DNA of 27,409 bases from an uncultured Oscillospiraceae bacterium (GTDB taxonomy: Bacteria; Bacillota; Clostridia; Oscillospirales; Acutalibacteraceae). The translations under genes and the position numbers were made by a program. Each line of letters starts with the position of its first letter. Position 1 is the stretch's first letter. Positions 1-6,892 of this stretch are shown in pieces. The notes below the pieces were generated by a model that was not told where the DNA came from, made no database searches, and saw only the letters and a list, made by a program, of their open reading frames with translations. The stretch is taken from NCBI GenBank assembly GCA_902492895.1, contig CABUNG010000031.1, forward strand, positions 1 through 27,409, read 5' to 3'.

Positions 1-52
1 CCGGGACACCCTGATTAAGAGTCAGGTGCTCTACCAACTGAGCTAATGGTGC
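1..52 (-). tRNA. tRNA-Lys (anticodon CTT), 3' part cut by window edge
   Basis: Read on the minus strand from position 52, the sequence gives a 7-nt acceptor strand GCACCAT, TA, a D arm (GCTCAGTTGGTAGAGC) and an anticodon arm with stem CCTGA/TCAGG and loop CTCTTAA. The anticodon CTT is at 17-19, so it decodes the lysine codon AAG. The sequence stops after the variable region (GTGTCCC), so the T arm and the 3' acceptor strand lie outside the window. Confidence 0.95.
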
Positions 53-72
53 ATACCCTGAACTGCTTGAAT

Positions 73-101
73 ATCATACACGATATCCCAGGGAATGTCA
101 A
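73..101 (-). promoter_or_regulatory. Promoter of tRNA-Lys
   Basis: On the minus strand there is a perfect -35 box TTGACA (96-101), a 17-bp spacer and a -10 box TATGAT (73-78), placing the start of transcription about 14 bases before the tRNA 5' end. The region upstream on that strand (102-140) is A/T-rich with several A runs and could act as an UP element. It also contains a 9-bp perfect inverted repeat (100-108 with 132-140) that touches the -35 box. Confidence 0.85.
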
Positions 102-140
102 GAGCGAATTTCCAACTTTTTCGAATATTTTTTCGCTCTT

Positions 141-318
141 CCGGGAATGGGTGTACGACAGGCGCTAAGACTCCGTGCAGACGCTTGAGGCGCTTCTTCC
201 CCTCGGGCGGGACGAGGACGGAAACTAGTATGGACCGATGCCGCCAAAACTATGCATGGCAGCGAAAAAAACAGCGGGAACGCCCGTCTTGAAGAAACCG
301 TTTTTATAAAGGAAAGGG
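141..318. other. Intergenic stretch between the divergent tRNA and NUDIX operon
   Basis: The whole gap between the tRNA and the NUDIX start is about 355 bases. Its left part holds the tRNA promoter and its right part the NUDIX promoter and a leader hairpin. In the middle portion listed here I see no convincing gene, RNA or repeat. Short open frames exist on both strands, but none has a ribosome binding site or recognisable protein. Confidence 0.5.
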
Positions 319-347
319 TAGACATTTCCAGCAAAATAGATTAACAT
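319..347 (+). promoter_or_regulatory. Probable promoter of the NUDIX-HAD-CDF-ATP-grasp operon
   Basis: A -35 box TAGACA (319-324, 5 of 6 consensus) is followed by a 17-bp spacer and a -10 box TAACAT (342-347, 4 of 6). This predicts a transcription start near 354 and a leader of about 55 bases. Confidence 0.55.
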
Positions 348-360
348 AAAGAGTATGTCA

Positions 361-399
361 TCTCCGGCAGATGAGCCGATACCCGCCGGAGAAAGGAGG
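361..399 (+). promoter_or_regulatory. Leader hairpin abutting the NUDIX ribosome binding site
   Basis: TCTCCGGC (361-368) pairs perfectly with GCCGGAGA (385-392) across a 16-nt loop. The 3' arm touches the Shine-Dalgarno sequence AAAGGAGG (392-399), so the folded leader would partly mask the site that initiates at 409. Whether this matters in the cell is inference. Confidence 0.4.
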
Positions 400-408
400 C
401 CGCTTGGC

Positions 409-930
409 ATGGAAAAGTGGGATTTGCTGGACGGCGAGGGCCGTCCCCTTGGAAAGACGCTGGTGCGGGGGGATAAGCTCCGCCCGGGACAGTATCATCT
501 GGTGGTCCATATCTGGGTCGAGGACTCCAAAGGCCGCCTGCTTATACAAAAACGCGCCCCGCACCTCAAGCTCATGCCGGATACCTGGGCCGTGACCGGC
601 GGTTCCGCCGTGGCCGGAGAGGACAGCGTGACGGCTGCCGTACGGGAATTGTCCGAAGAATTGGGTGTCCGGGCGAAGCCGGACGATTTCCGGCTGCTCG
701 GCCGGATGCGCCGCCGCAATTCCCTGTGTGATTTGTGGCTGCTCCGGCGGGACGTGCCGCTGTCGAAATTATCCCTGCAGACGGAGGAGGTCGCCGATGC
801 CCGCTGGGTGACCCGCGGCCAGCTGATGGAGATGGTGAAAAACCGCCAGTTCCATCATTACGGCACCCCGTATTTTGACTATCTCTTCCGCTCCCTTGAC
901 GGGGATCTGGATATTTTGCCCATAAAGTGA
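409..930 (+). CDS. NUDIX hydrolase (Idi-like branch)
   Basis: This 173-residue protein of the NUDIX superfamily would hydrolyse a nucleoside-diphosphate-linked substrate, or isomerise an isoprenyl diphosphate. The NUDIX box GX5EX7REUXEEXGU is complete around residues 64-87, with the REL-SEELGV core carrying the metal-binding glutamates. The N-terminal part (MEKWDLLDGEGRPLG, then HIWV and LLIQKR) is the layout of the COG1443 group, which contains type-1 isopentenyl-diphosphate isomerase and several uncharacterised hydrolases. The start at 409 is chosen because AAAGGAGG lies 9 bases upstream; the in-frame ATG at 355 has no such site. It is the first gene of a tight operon, with the HAD phosphatase 10 bases downstream. 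The family is certain, the substrate unknown. Confidence 0.85.
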   Translation: MEKWDLLDGEGRPLGKTLVRGDKLRPGQYHLVVHIWVEDSKGRLLIQKRAPHLKLMPDTWAVTGGSAVAGEDSVTAAVRELSEELGVRAKPDDFRLLGRMRRRNSLCDLWLLRRDVPLSKLSLQTEEVADARWVTRGQLMEMVKNRQFHHYGTPYFDYLFRSLDGDLDILPIK

Positions 931-940
931 GGAAACGGTA

Positions 941-1771
941 ATGAAAACCCTGTATATCAGCGATATGGACGGCACCCTGCTGGCCCCCGGCGCCCGCCTG
1001 ACTCCCAAAACGGTGGAAATTCTGCAGCGCTTAATGGAAAAGGGCGGCTATTTTACGGCCGCCACCGCCCGCACTCTCATCGGGCTGAACATGCTGGATT
1101 TGAGCGGCGTCGACTGGACTGTGCCCTTTGTGCTGGGCAACGGCTCGATGCTGTACGACGTGGTGCGGCGCCGGGTGGTCGAAACGCTCGATATCGCCCC
1201 GGAAACCATCCGCCGGATTCTGGACATCTGCGAAAGCTATGGCAAAACGCCGATGCTGTATCAGGTGCACGGCCATGAGGTGCAGGGGGTGACGACGGGC
1301 GTGACGTCGGAGGGGGAACGGTCTTTCATGGAGGTCCGCAACGCCCGTTTTCCCGACTGCATCCGGATCGTGCCGGCCTATGAGCCGGAAAACGGCGGGT
1401 TTTATTTTTCCATGCAGGACACCCGGGAGAGGATGGACTCGCTGGCCGCGGCCCTTGCGGGGATTCCGGGCATACAGACGGTGGTCTACCGGGACGTCTA
1501 CATGGAAAACAACTGGTTTATGGAAATTTTCCACGCCGCCGCCGGAAAGGACGTCTCGATGAAAGCCCTCAAAGACCGGCTCGGCGCCGACCGGGTGGTG
1601 GCGTTCGGGGACAATCTCAACGACCTGCCCATGCTGCGGGCGGCGGATGTGGCCTGTGTGGTGGCCAACGGCCTGCCGGAAGTCAAAGCCCAGGCGGACG
1701 AGATCGTCGGAGCGAACGATGCGGACGGCGTGGCTCTGGCCATTGCCCGAATGGAGGGATGGACATGCTGA
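941..1771 (+). CDS. Cof-type HAD-superfamily phosphatase
   Basis: A 276-residue cytoplasmic HAD hydrolase of the Cof/YidA (IIB) class, which dephosphorylates small phosphorylated metabolites such as sugar phosphates or flavin nucleotides. Motif I is DMDGTLL (residues 8-14; D8 nucleophile, D10 acid/base). Motif II is the Thr in TAATART near residue 59. The Mg-binding motif IV is GDNLNDLPML near residues 222-231. Between motifs II and IV is the alpha/beta cap expected for this class. Length is typical. The frame ends inside the start region of the next gene (ATGCTGA overlap), indicating translational coupling. The substrate cannot be predicted. Confidence 0.88.
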   Translation: MKTLYISDMDGTLLAPGARLTPKTVEILQRLMEKGGYFTAATARTLIGLNMLDLSGVDWTVPFVLGNGSMLYDVVRRRVVETLDIAPETIRRILDICESYGKTPMLYQVHGHEVQGVTTGVTSEGERSFMEVRNARFPDCIRIVPAYEPENGGFYFSMQDTRERMDSLAAALAGIPGIQTVVYRDVYMENNWFMEIFHAAAGKDVSMKALKDRLGADRVVAFGDNLNDLPMLRAADVACVVANGLPEVKAQADEIVGANDADGVALAIARMEGWTC

Positions 1772-2931
1772 CCGATGCGTTGATCCGCCGTTTTGTAAAG
1801 AACCGTGCCGATGTGGAGAACGACCGGGTGCGGTATGCCTATGGGCGTCTGGCCGGAGCCTCGGGGCTTGCGGCCAATATGCTGCTTTTCGCGGCGAAGC
1901 TCGCCGCCGGCCTTCTGTCGGGCAGCCTCGCGATCGTGGCCGACGCGTTCAACAACCTGTCCGACGCGGGTTCCTCCATCGTGACGCTGGTGGGCTTCAA
2001 GCTTTCGTCCGCCCCTCCCGACAAAGAGCATCCTTTCGGCCACGGACGGATGGAATACCTGTCGGCCCTGGCGGTGGCGGCGCTGATCATGGTGGCGGGC
2101 TTTGAGCTGGCCAAATCGGCCGTGGACAAAATCCTCCATCCGACGCCCACCGAGGTTACGGTTCTGACCATTGTAATTCTGGCGGTTTCTATTCTCGTCA
2201 AGCTCTGGATGGCGCTTTTTTACCGGAAAATCGGCGGTATCATCCATTCCGAGACCCTGAAAGCCGCCTGTGCCGACAGCCGCAACGACGTGCTCTGCAC
2301 AGGCGTCGTGCTCATCACTTCCCTGATCGGGTGGGGGACGGGCGTGGCGATCGATGGCTATGTCGGCACGGCGGTGGCGCTGTTTGTCATCTGGTCGGGG
2401 TTCTCCATCGTGCGGGAGGCCGTGTCCCCCCTGCTCGGGCAGGCGCCCGATCCGGAGCTGGTCCGGAACATCAAGGATATGGTGCTGTCCCACGAGGGCA
2501 TCGTGGGGGTGCACGACGTGATGGTGCACAATTATGGACCCGGCCGCTGCGTGGTGTCCCTGCATGCGGAGGTGCCCTGCCGGGAGGATATGATGCGCAG
2601 CCACGACATGATAGACTGCGTGGAAAAGGAACTGATGGCGAAATTCCGGGTGCTCGCCTGCATCCATATGGATCCAGTCGATACCGAGGACGAGCGGGTG
2701 GAGACCCTGCGCCTGATGGTCGAAGCCGTGCTCAAAGACATGGACGACCGTTTGGATCTGCACGATTTCCGGGTGGTGTTCGGCGAAACCCATACCAATC
2801 TGATTTTTGATTTGGTGGTCCCTTATGGGTATAAAGAAGACCAGCCGCTCGGGCAGGAGATCGAACGGCGGGTGCAGAAGCTCGATTCCCGGCTGTTTGT
2901 CGTGGCTACAGTGGAACACAGCTTTACTTGA
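1765..2931 (+). CDS. Cation diffusion facilitator (CDF) family transporter
   Basis: A 388-residue membrane protein that would export divalent metal ions (Zn, Mn, Fe or Co) in exchange for protons. The first transmembrane metal-site motif is in DAFNNLSDAGSS, followed by the HPFGHGRMEY signature. The second metal-site Asp pair is in ADSRNDV in a later transmembrane helix. The C-terminal third (from about residue 215) is a soluble cytoplasmic domain with several His and Asp, longer than in minimal CDF proteins. I prefer the ATG at 1765, which has GGAGG 7 bases upstream and overlaps the HAD stop as ATGCTGA. The ATG at 1759 lies directly on the Shine-Dalgarno sequence. The metal specificity cannot be read. 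Confidence 0.88.
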   Translation: MLTDALIRRFVKNRADVENDRVRYAYGRLAGASGLAANMLLFAAKLAAGLLSGSLAIVADAFNNLSDAGSSIVTLVGFKLSSAPPDKEHPFGHGRMEYLSALAVAALIMVAGFELAKSAVDKILHPTPTEVTVLTIVILAVSILVKLWMALFYRKIGGIIHSETLKAACADSRNDVLCTGVVLITSLIGWGTGVAIDGYVGTAVALFVIWSGFSIVREAVSPLLGQAPDPELVRNIKDMVLSHEGIVGVHDVMVHNYGPGRCVVSLHAEVPCREDMMRSHDMIDCVEKELMAKFRVLACIHMDPVDTEDERVETLRLMVEAVLKDMDDRLDLHDFRVVFGETHTNLIFDLVVPYGYKEDQPLGQEIERRVQKLDSRLFVVATVEHSFT

Positions 2932-2952
2932 CAGCGGGGAGGGAGGTTTGCG

Positions 2953-3864
2953 ATGGCGGGATACATCGTATATAACGGCTTCTGGAATCCTTCTGGTCCT
3001 CCCGATCCGGTCGAACGGCTGGAACGGGCGGCGGCGGAGCGGGGAGAGGCGCTGCGGCCCATCCCCAACACCCGCCTGACAGCGGTTCTGGACGGATCGG
3101 TGCAGGTGACGAACGGCCGGGGCGGCCTCCTCTCCGGCGCGGATTTCGCCCTATTCTGGGACAAGGATATCCGGCTGGCGCGGGCGATGGAAGCCTGCGG
3201 CGTCCGGCTGTATAACCGGTCGGATGCCGTAGCGCTGTGCGACGACAAAGCGGCGACGCAGCTTTTTTTGTGCCGCGCCGGGATCCCCATGCCGGAATGT
3301 CTGGTGGCCCCCATGACCTATGACCGCATGGCGGGGCCTGAGGCGGAATTCTTAAAGGAAGCGGAGCGGCGGCTGGGATATCCCATGGTGGTCAAGGAAT
3401 GCTTCGGTTCTCTGGGCGGGCAGGTCTATCTGGCCCGGAACGGGGAGGAACTCCGGACGCTCACGTGTGGGATGGGGCCGCGGCCTTTTGTGGTTCAGCG
3501 GTTCATCGCGGGCAGCGCCGGCCGGGATGTGCGGATCTATGTGGTGGGGGATCGGCCGGCTGCGGCGATGGAGCGCCGGTCAGAAACCGATTTTCGGGCC
3601 AATATCGGCAGCGGCGGTCATGCCCGGCCGTATACGCCCTCGGAAGAAGAGGCGGCGCTGGCGGTCCGCTGCTGCCGGCTGCTCGGCCTCGATTTCGCCG
3701 GAGTGGATCTGCTGCACGGGCCGGACGGCCCTCTTGTCTGCGAAGTCAATTCCAACGCCTTCATGGCGGCGGTCACGGCCTGTACCGGAGTGGATGTGGC
3801 CGGCCGGATTGTGGAGCATGTTTTCGCCCGGGAAGCCGGACGCGGAACGGCTCCGGATGCCTAA
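2953..3864 (+). CDS. ATP-grasp ligase, RimK-like
   Basis: A 303-residue ATP-grasp enzyme that would join a carboxylate to an amine using ATP, as RimK-type glutamate ligases do. The ATP-binding lysine is in GYPMVVKECFGSLGGQVYL, with a glycine-rich loop. The second half contains the RFI-GSAGRDVRIYVVG segment, a FRANIGSGG substrate loop and the Mg-binding end GVDLL...VCEVNSNAFM (Asp, then Glu-x-Asn). This order matches RimK/LysX/MptN relatives. GGGAGGGAGG precedes the ATG by 6 bases. It is the last gene of the operon, 21 bases after the CDF gene. The acceptor and the amino acid added are unknown. Confidence 0.82.
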   Translation: MAGYIVYNGFWNPSGPPDPVERLERAAAERGEALRPIPNTRLTAVLDGSVQVTNGRGGLLSGADFALFWDKDIRLARAMEACGVRLYNRSDAVALCDDKAATQLFLCRAGIPMPECLVAPMTYDRMAGPEAEFLKEAERRLGYPMVVKECFGSLGGQVYLARNGEELRTLTCGMGPRPFVVQRFIAGSAGRDVRIYVVGDRPAAAMERRSETDFRANIGSGGHARPYTPSEEEAALAVRCCRLLGLDFAGVDLLHGPDGPLVCEVNSNAFMAAVTACTGVDVAGRIVEHVFAREAGRGTAPDA

Positions 3865-4092
3865 ACCGCTTCTCTTCTGTACAGCTGAAGGGAAAAGCAG
3901 CGGGCCAAAAGAGACATTCCCCGAGGCCCCCCGGCCTCTCGGCTGAGGCAATCGATCCCAAACGCATCGGGCTTCAGAAGACTGGGGTGAGGGTGTCCTC
4001 GCGGGAGGCGCTTTACAGCCGGATGTCCGAAGGCGGTATAAAGCGCGCGCATATGCATACAATAACGATGAGATTTGGAAAGGGGCGATCAC
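3865..4092. other. Intergenic stretch before the superoxide reductase gene
   Basis: About 230 bases without a gene. A GC-rich inverted repeat (CCGAGGCC ... GGCCTCTCGG, near 3919-3945) is present but is not followed by a T run, so I do not call it a terminator. An A/T-rich tract near 4037-4066 may contain the superoxide reductase promoter, but no convincing -35/-10 pair is visible. Confidence 0.35.
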
Positions 4093-4479
4093 ATGAAGGA
4101 TCATCACCGGTTTTATCTGTGCAAGAAGGACGGCACGCTTTTGGGCGTCATCCATGACGGCGGGGGAGAATTGCTGTGCTGCGGCCAGCCGATGCAGGAG
4201 CTTGTGGCGAACACATCGGAAGGGGCGCAGGAAAAGCACCTGCCGGTCGTCAAACGGGAGGGCGACGAAATTGTGGTGGATGTGGGCAGCGTGCCGCATC
4301 CGATGTCGGAAGAGCACAGCATCAATTGGGTATACCTGCTTACAACCAAAGGCGGCCAGCGCAAAAATCTGCCGTTTGACGGTCAGCCGATCGCCCGTTT
4401 CCGTATCACGGACGACGATGAACCGGTGTCCGTCTATGCGTACTGCAACCTGCACGGCCTGTGGAAGACCGATTTCTAA
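4093..4479 (+). CDS. Desulfoferrodoxin-like superoxide reductase lacking one center-I cysteine
   Basis: A 128-residue cytoplasmic iron protein that reduces superoxide to peroxide, a typical oxygen-defence enzyme of strict anaerobes. All center II ligands are present at canonical spacing: E47, H49 (EKHLP), H69 (HPM), H75, C118 and H121 (YCNLHGLW). The N-terminal desulforedoxin-like domain retains C10, C29 and C30, but the expected fourth cysteine is D13 (LCKKDG instead of CxxCG). The rubredoxin-like center I is therefore probably not assembled, making this an intermediate between class I and the center-I-less forms. The start at 4093 follows GGAAAGGGG by 7 bases. It is monocistronic, between the ATP-grasp operon and a strong terminator. 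Confidence 0.92.
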   Translation: MKDHHRFYLCKKDGTLLGVIHDGGGELLCCGQPMQELVANTSEGAQEKHLPVVKREGDEIVVDVGSVPHPMSEEHSINWVYLLTTKGGQRKNLPFDGQPIARFRITDDDEPVSVYAYCNLHGLWKTDF

Positions 4480-4489
4480 TCGAATAGCG

Positions 4490-4542
4490 GAAACCGGGGG
4501 TTCGGAAAGACCAGATCTTTCCGAACCCCCGGTTTCTTTGTG
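4490..4542 (+). terminator. Rho-independent terminator after superoxide reductase
   Basis: A perfect 21-bp stem (4490-4510 with 4516-4536) with a 5-nt loop CCAGA is followed by TTTGTGT. The 3' arm itself ends in GGTTTC. The A-rich foot and T-rich tail fit an intrinsic terminator. It separates the housekeeping part of the window from the carbohydrate locus. Confidence 0.85.
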
Positions 4543-4734
4543 TCCGGACGCTCTCATGGGGGCGGGACAGGTCGAAAATTGCGGTGTAAACGGCGGGACA
4601 AGGGCGTAAAAACGCTGGTCAAAATGCCGGATTTCCGCTCCGGAACATGTGCCGCGGAAAGGGTGCGTGTCCAAATTCGTGCTTTTGACAAAACTCGGCA
4701 GGCTTGTACCACTTTTAACCACAAACAAAAGACA

Positions 4735-4798
4735 GCAAATTGAGACACTGAGCACGGCAAATGATGGCACGCTTTTTGTGGCCCATTTCGATTATAAT
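4735..4798 (+). promoter_or_regulatory. Promoter with paired direct repeats, probable AraC-type activator site (operon 1)
   Basis: Two direct repeats, GCAAATTGAGACAC (4735-4748) and GCAAATGATGGCAC (4757-4770), lie exactly 22 bp apart, on the same face of the helix. A perfect -10 box TATAAT is at 4793-4798, with no usable -35 box. The second repeat sits where an activator would contact RNA polymerase. The same arrangement recurs at 16911-16973. The pattern is seen in the sequence; assignment to the AraC regulator encoded at 5969 is inference. Confidence 0.6.
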
Positions 4799-4940
4799 AA
4801 AGTCGGGTTGGGGAAATTGTCTTTTAAGTATTTTATTTTTCCGGGAATTATTGTCAATAAGCACCATGATTTTCCGGCGACAGATCGTTCAGCCCTGTAA
4901 AAGTTAGAAATTTGTTGTGATATACATATTTCGGATTTTT

Positions 4941-4954
4941 GACATTCAAATGTC
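4941..4954. repeat. 14-bp palindrome near the first DUF4838 gene
   Basis: GACATT-CA-AATGTC is a perfect 6-bp inverted repeat with a 2-bp spacer, about 27 bases before the start codon and downstream of the predicted promoter. It could be an operator or a small leader hairpin. It includes a CAAATG core like the direct repeats upstream. Confidence 0.35.
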
Positions 4955-4981
4955 TATATTTGTTGTTTGGAGTGATTGGAT

Positions 4982-5947
4982 TTGTTGAGCAGACGCGGCG
5001 TTGTCATTATGCCCGACGAATTTGGACCCTACTGGTTCAAATTATTGGAGGGAACCGATTTGGACCTTTTGGGCATCCATCCGGGTGCCTCGGAAGGGCG
5101 CACGGTTTATGAGGTGCTCGAATCGTTTTTGAGTGTCGAAAACCGTCGGGAAATCGAGAGGCTGGAAAACCGCGGGATCACCGTCGAGATGGAGATGCAC
5201 GCGCTGTCCTGGCTTCTTCCCCGGGAGGCCTTTGCCGCTCATCCGGAATGGTTCCGGATGAACGAAAAGGGGGAGCGGGTCAGCGATTACAATCTGTGCG
5301 TGTCCAATCCGGAGGCGCTGGAGGTCATATCGGAGAACGCGGCCAAGCTGGCCAAGCTCTACCGCCCGCGTTCCAACCGCTATTATTTTTGGCTCGACGA
5401 TGTGGCGGAATCGCAGTGTCATTGCCCGGAGTGCCAGCGGTATTCCGCTGCGGACGCGGCGCTGCTCGTCTATAACGCCATTCTGCGGGGCCTGCGGATG
5501 GAAAACCCCGACGCGATGCAGTGCTACCTCGCCTATCATGATACCAACAGCGTCCCCCAAATTGTGAAACCGGACAAGGGGATTTTCCTGGAATTTGCCC
5601 CGATGATCCGGGACTTCGACAAGGGTCTTGCCGATCCGACAAGCGAAAAGAACCGCAAGGAAATTGCGCATCTGCCCGAGCTTCTCTCGCTGTTCGGGAC
5701 GGAAAACGCCCAGGCGCTCGATTATTGGCTGGACAATTCCCTGTTTTCCGGCTGGAAAAAGCCGCCCAAGCCTTTCACGCTCCAGGCCGAAACCCTTGCG
5801 AAGGACGCGGCTTATTACGATTCTCTGGGGATCTCCAGCGTGACCTGCTTTGCCTGCTATCTGGGTGAGGATTATTACAACTTGTATGGGAAGCTGCCCG
5901 AAATTTCGGAATATGCCCGTATCTTATCCGGAAAGGCGGGCTCTTGA
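4982..5947 (+). CDS. DUF4838-type protein, short form without N-terminal domain
   Basis: About 321 residues with the barrel-like core of DUF4838, a family of presumed glycoside-hydrolase-like proteins. Visible hallmarks are HPEWFRMNEKGERV, a SDYNLCVSNPEAL segment, and FWLDDVAESQCHCPEC with a CxCxxC motif. Both later DUF4838 proteins in the window share HPEWF and CxCxEC. This copy lacks the N-terminal alpha/beta domain of those proteins and has no signal peptide, so it should be cytoplasmic. There is no ATG near the Shine-Dalgarno sequence GGAG (4969-4972). I chose the TTG at 4982, 9 bases downstream; TTG at 4976 or 4985, or ATG at 5009, are possible. It is the first gene of the operon and is followed after 21 bases by the regulator. 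Substrate and catalytic residues are unknown. Confidence 0.78.
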   Translation: MLSRRGVVIMPDEFGPYWFKLLEGTDLDLLGIHPGASEGRTVYEVLESFLSVENRREIERLENRGITVEMEMHALSWLLPREAFAAHPEWFRMNEKGERVSDYNLCVSNPEALEVISENAAKLAKLYRPRSNRYYFWLDDVAESQCHCPECQRYSAADAALLVYNAILRGLRMENPDAMQCYLAYHDTNSVPQIVKPDKGIFLEFAPMIRDFDKGLADPTSEKNRKEIAHLPELLSLFGTENAQALDYWLDNSLFSGWKKPPKPFTLQAETLAKDAAYYDSLGISSVTCFACYLGEDYYNLYGKLPEISEYARILSGKAGS

Positions 5948-5968
5948 AGACGGTTAGGGGGGAGCGGC

Positions 5969-6874
5969 ATGCTGAAAAGTGGATACAACGGACGGCTGTT
6001 TGAATTCGAGACGACGTATTTCGATCATCCGCTCCCGATGGAGTTCGTGAAAGTCTGGCAGATCGGCGAACTCAGCACCGAACCCGGATACGAAATGCCG
6101 ACCCACCTGCAGGGGTGCCACGAGATCAGCTATGTGGTGTCGGGACAGGGGATCTTTTATACCGACGGCACGGCGCTTCCGGCCAAACAGGGGGACATAC
6201 ACGTCGTGCCGATGGGGAAAACCCACCGGATTGTGGCGGAAAAGAATCAGAATCTGCGTTTTGCTTATATCGGCTTCGAATTCATCGAGGGGTTTGATCA
6301 GCGGGATTTGCAGGACATTATGCGGATTTTCGCTAAACCCCCGTCTTACCTGGTGCGGGACACGGGATACGTGCGCACCCTCATTTATATGCTGATCAAC
6401 GAAATGTACGGCAAACCGGTTTACAACGACATCATGGTCGAGTGCTACATCAAGCAGATCCTGGTACAGACCTACCGGCTGCTGCTGTCCGTCAAACCGA
6501 ACGTGTTTGTGCCGAAGGAAGGGCAGAAGATGATCGGTCAGTCGGTTTACTCGATCATCCGGTACATCGACAACAATATTTACGAAATCGACTCGGTCAA
6601 AAGCATTGCGGAAAATCTGGGCTACAGCCACAGCTATCTCTCCCATCTCTTCAGAGAAAAAATGGGGACGACGCTGCAGGCGTATGTCAGCATGAAAAAA
6701 ATCGAAGCGAGTCTCGATCTGCTCAAGTATAAGAAATCTTCGATCACCCAGATTGCGTCCTCTCTCAACTATGAGTCGGCCCAGTCGTTCGGCAAGGTGT
6801 TCAAAAAGATCATGGGATGCTCGCCGACCGAGTATCAGCGGCGATACGAGTCTTCACAACCCTCTGAGAAATAG
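5969..6874 (+). CDS. AraC-family transcriptional regulator
   Basis: A 301-residue regulator with an N-terminal cupin-like sensing domain and a C-terminal AraC DNA-binding domain. The sensing domain (about residues 20-110) has the beta-barrel motif HEISYVVSGQGIFYTDG...QGDIHVVPMGKTH. The last 100 residues contain two helix-turn-helix units: SVKSIAENLGYSHSYLSHLFREKMGTT and ITQIASSLNYESAQSFGKVFKKIMGCSPTEYQRR. AraC proteins with this layout usually sense a sugar and activate catabolic and uptake genes. GGGGGGAG precedes the ATG. It lies second in the operon, so it would be autoregulated by the promoter at 4735-4798. I infer that it binds the direct repeats at both operon promoters. Confidence 0.92.
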   Translation: MLKSGYNGRLFEFETTYFDHPLPMEFVKVWQIGELSTEPGYEMPTHLQGCHEISYVVSGQGIFYTDGTALPAKQGDIHVVPMGKTHRIVAEKNQNLRFAYIGFEFIEGFDQRDLQDIMRIFAKPPSYLVRDTGYVRTLIYMLINEMYGKPVYNDIMVECYIKQILVQTYRLLLSVKPNVFVPKEGQKMIGQSVYSIIRYIDNNIYEIDSVKSIAENLGYSHSYLSHLFREKMGTTLQAYVSMKKIEASLDLLKYKKSSITQIASSLNYESAQSFGKVFKKIMGCSPTEYQRRYESSQPSEK

Positions 6875-6892
6875 GAAAGGCGGCGAAGTACG

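Larger units (their letters stand above)
4541..4981. other. Upstream region and leader of the first carbohydrate operon
   Basis: Roughly 440 bases without a gene. It becomes markedly A/T-rich after 4680, unlike the coding DNA around it. It holds the direct-repeat promoter described separately (4735-4798), a 7-bp inverted repeat (4632-4638 with 4654-4660), and a 14-bp palindrome GACATTCAAATGTC (4941-4954) just upstream of the first gene. With a transcription start near 4805, the untranslated leader is about 175 bases. I recognise no riboswitch family. Confidence 0.55.

Noticed and set aside
1498..2919. Minus-strand open frame of 473 codons, very His-rich
   Set aside because: Antisense shadow of the HAD and CDF genes. 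The His richness comes from reverse reading of GTG/ATG-rich membrane codons.
3919..3945. GC-rich inverted repeat after the ATP-grasp gene as terminator
   Set aside because: It has no following T run and an imperfect stem.
4581..4600. TGTAAACGG resembling half of a catabolite-repression (cre) site
   Set aside because: The second half does not match the cre palindrome, and the site is about 200 bases upstream of the likely promoter.
4685..4690. Perfect TTGACA that could be a -35 box
   Set aside because: No -10-like hexamer follows at 15-19 bp. The nearest TATAAT (4793) is over 100 bases away.
3580..4770. Minus-strand open frame spanning the superoxide reductase gene and its terminator
   Set aside because: It crosses a well supported gene and a 21-bp terminator hairpin, has no recognisable domain and no start signals.
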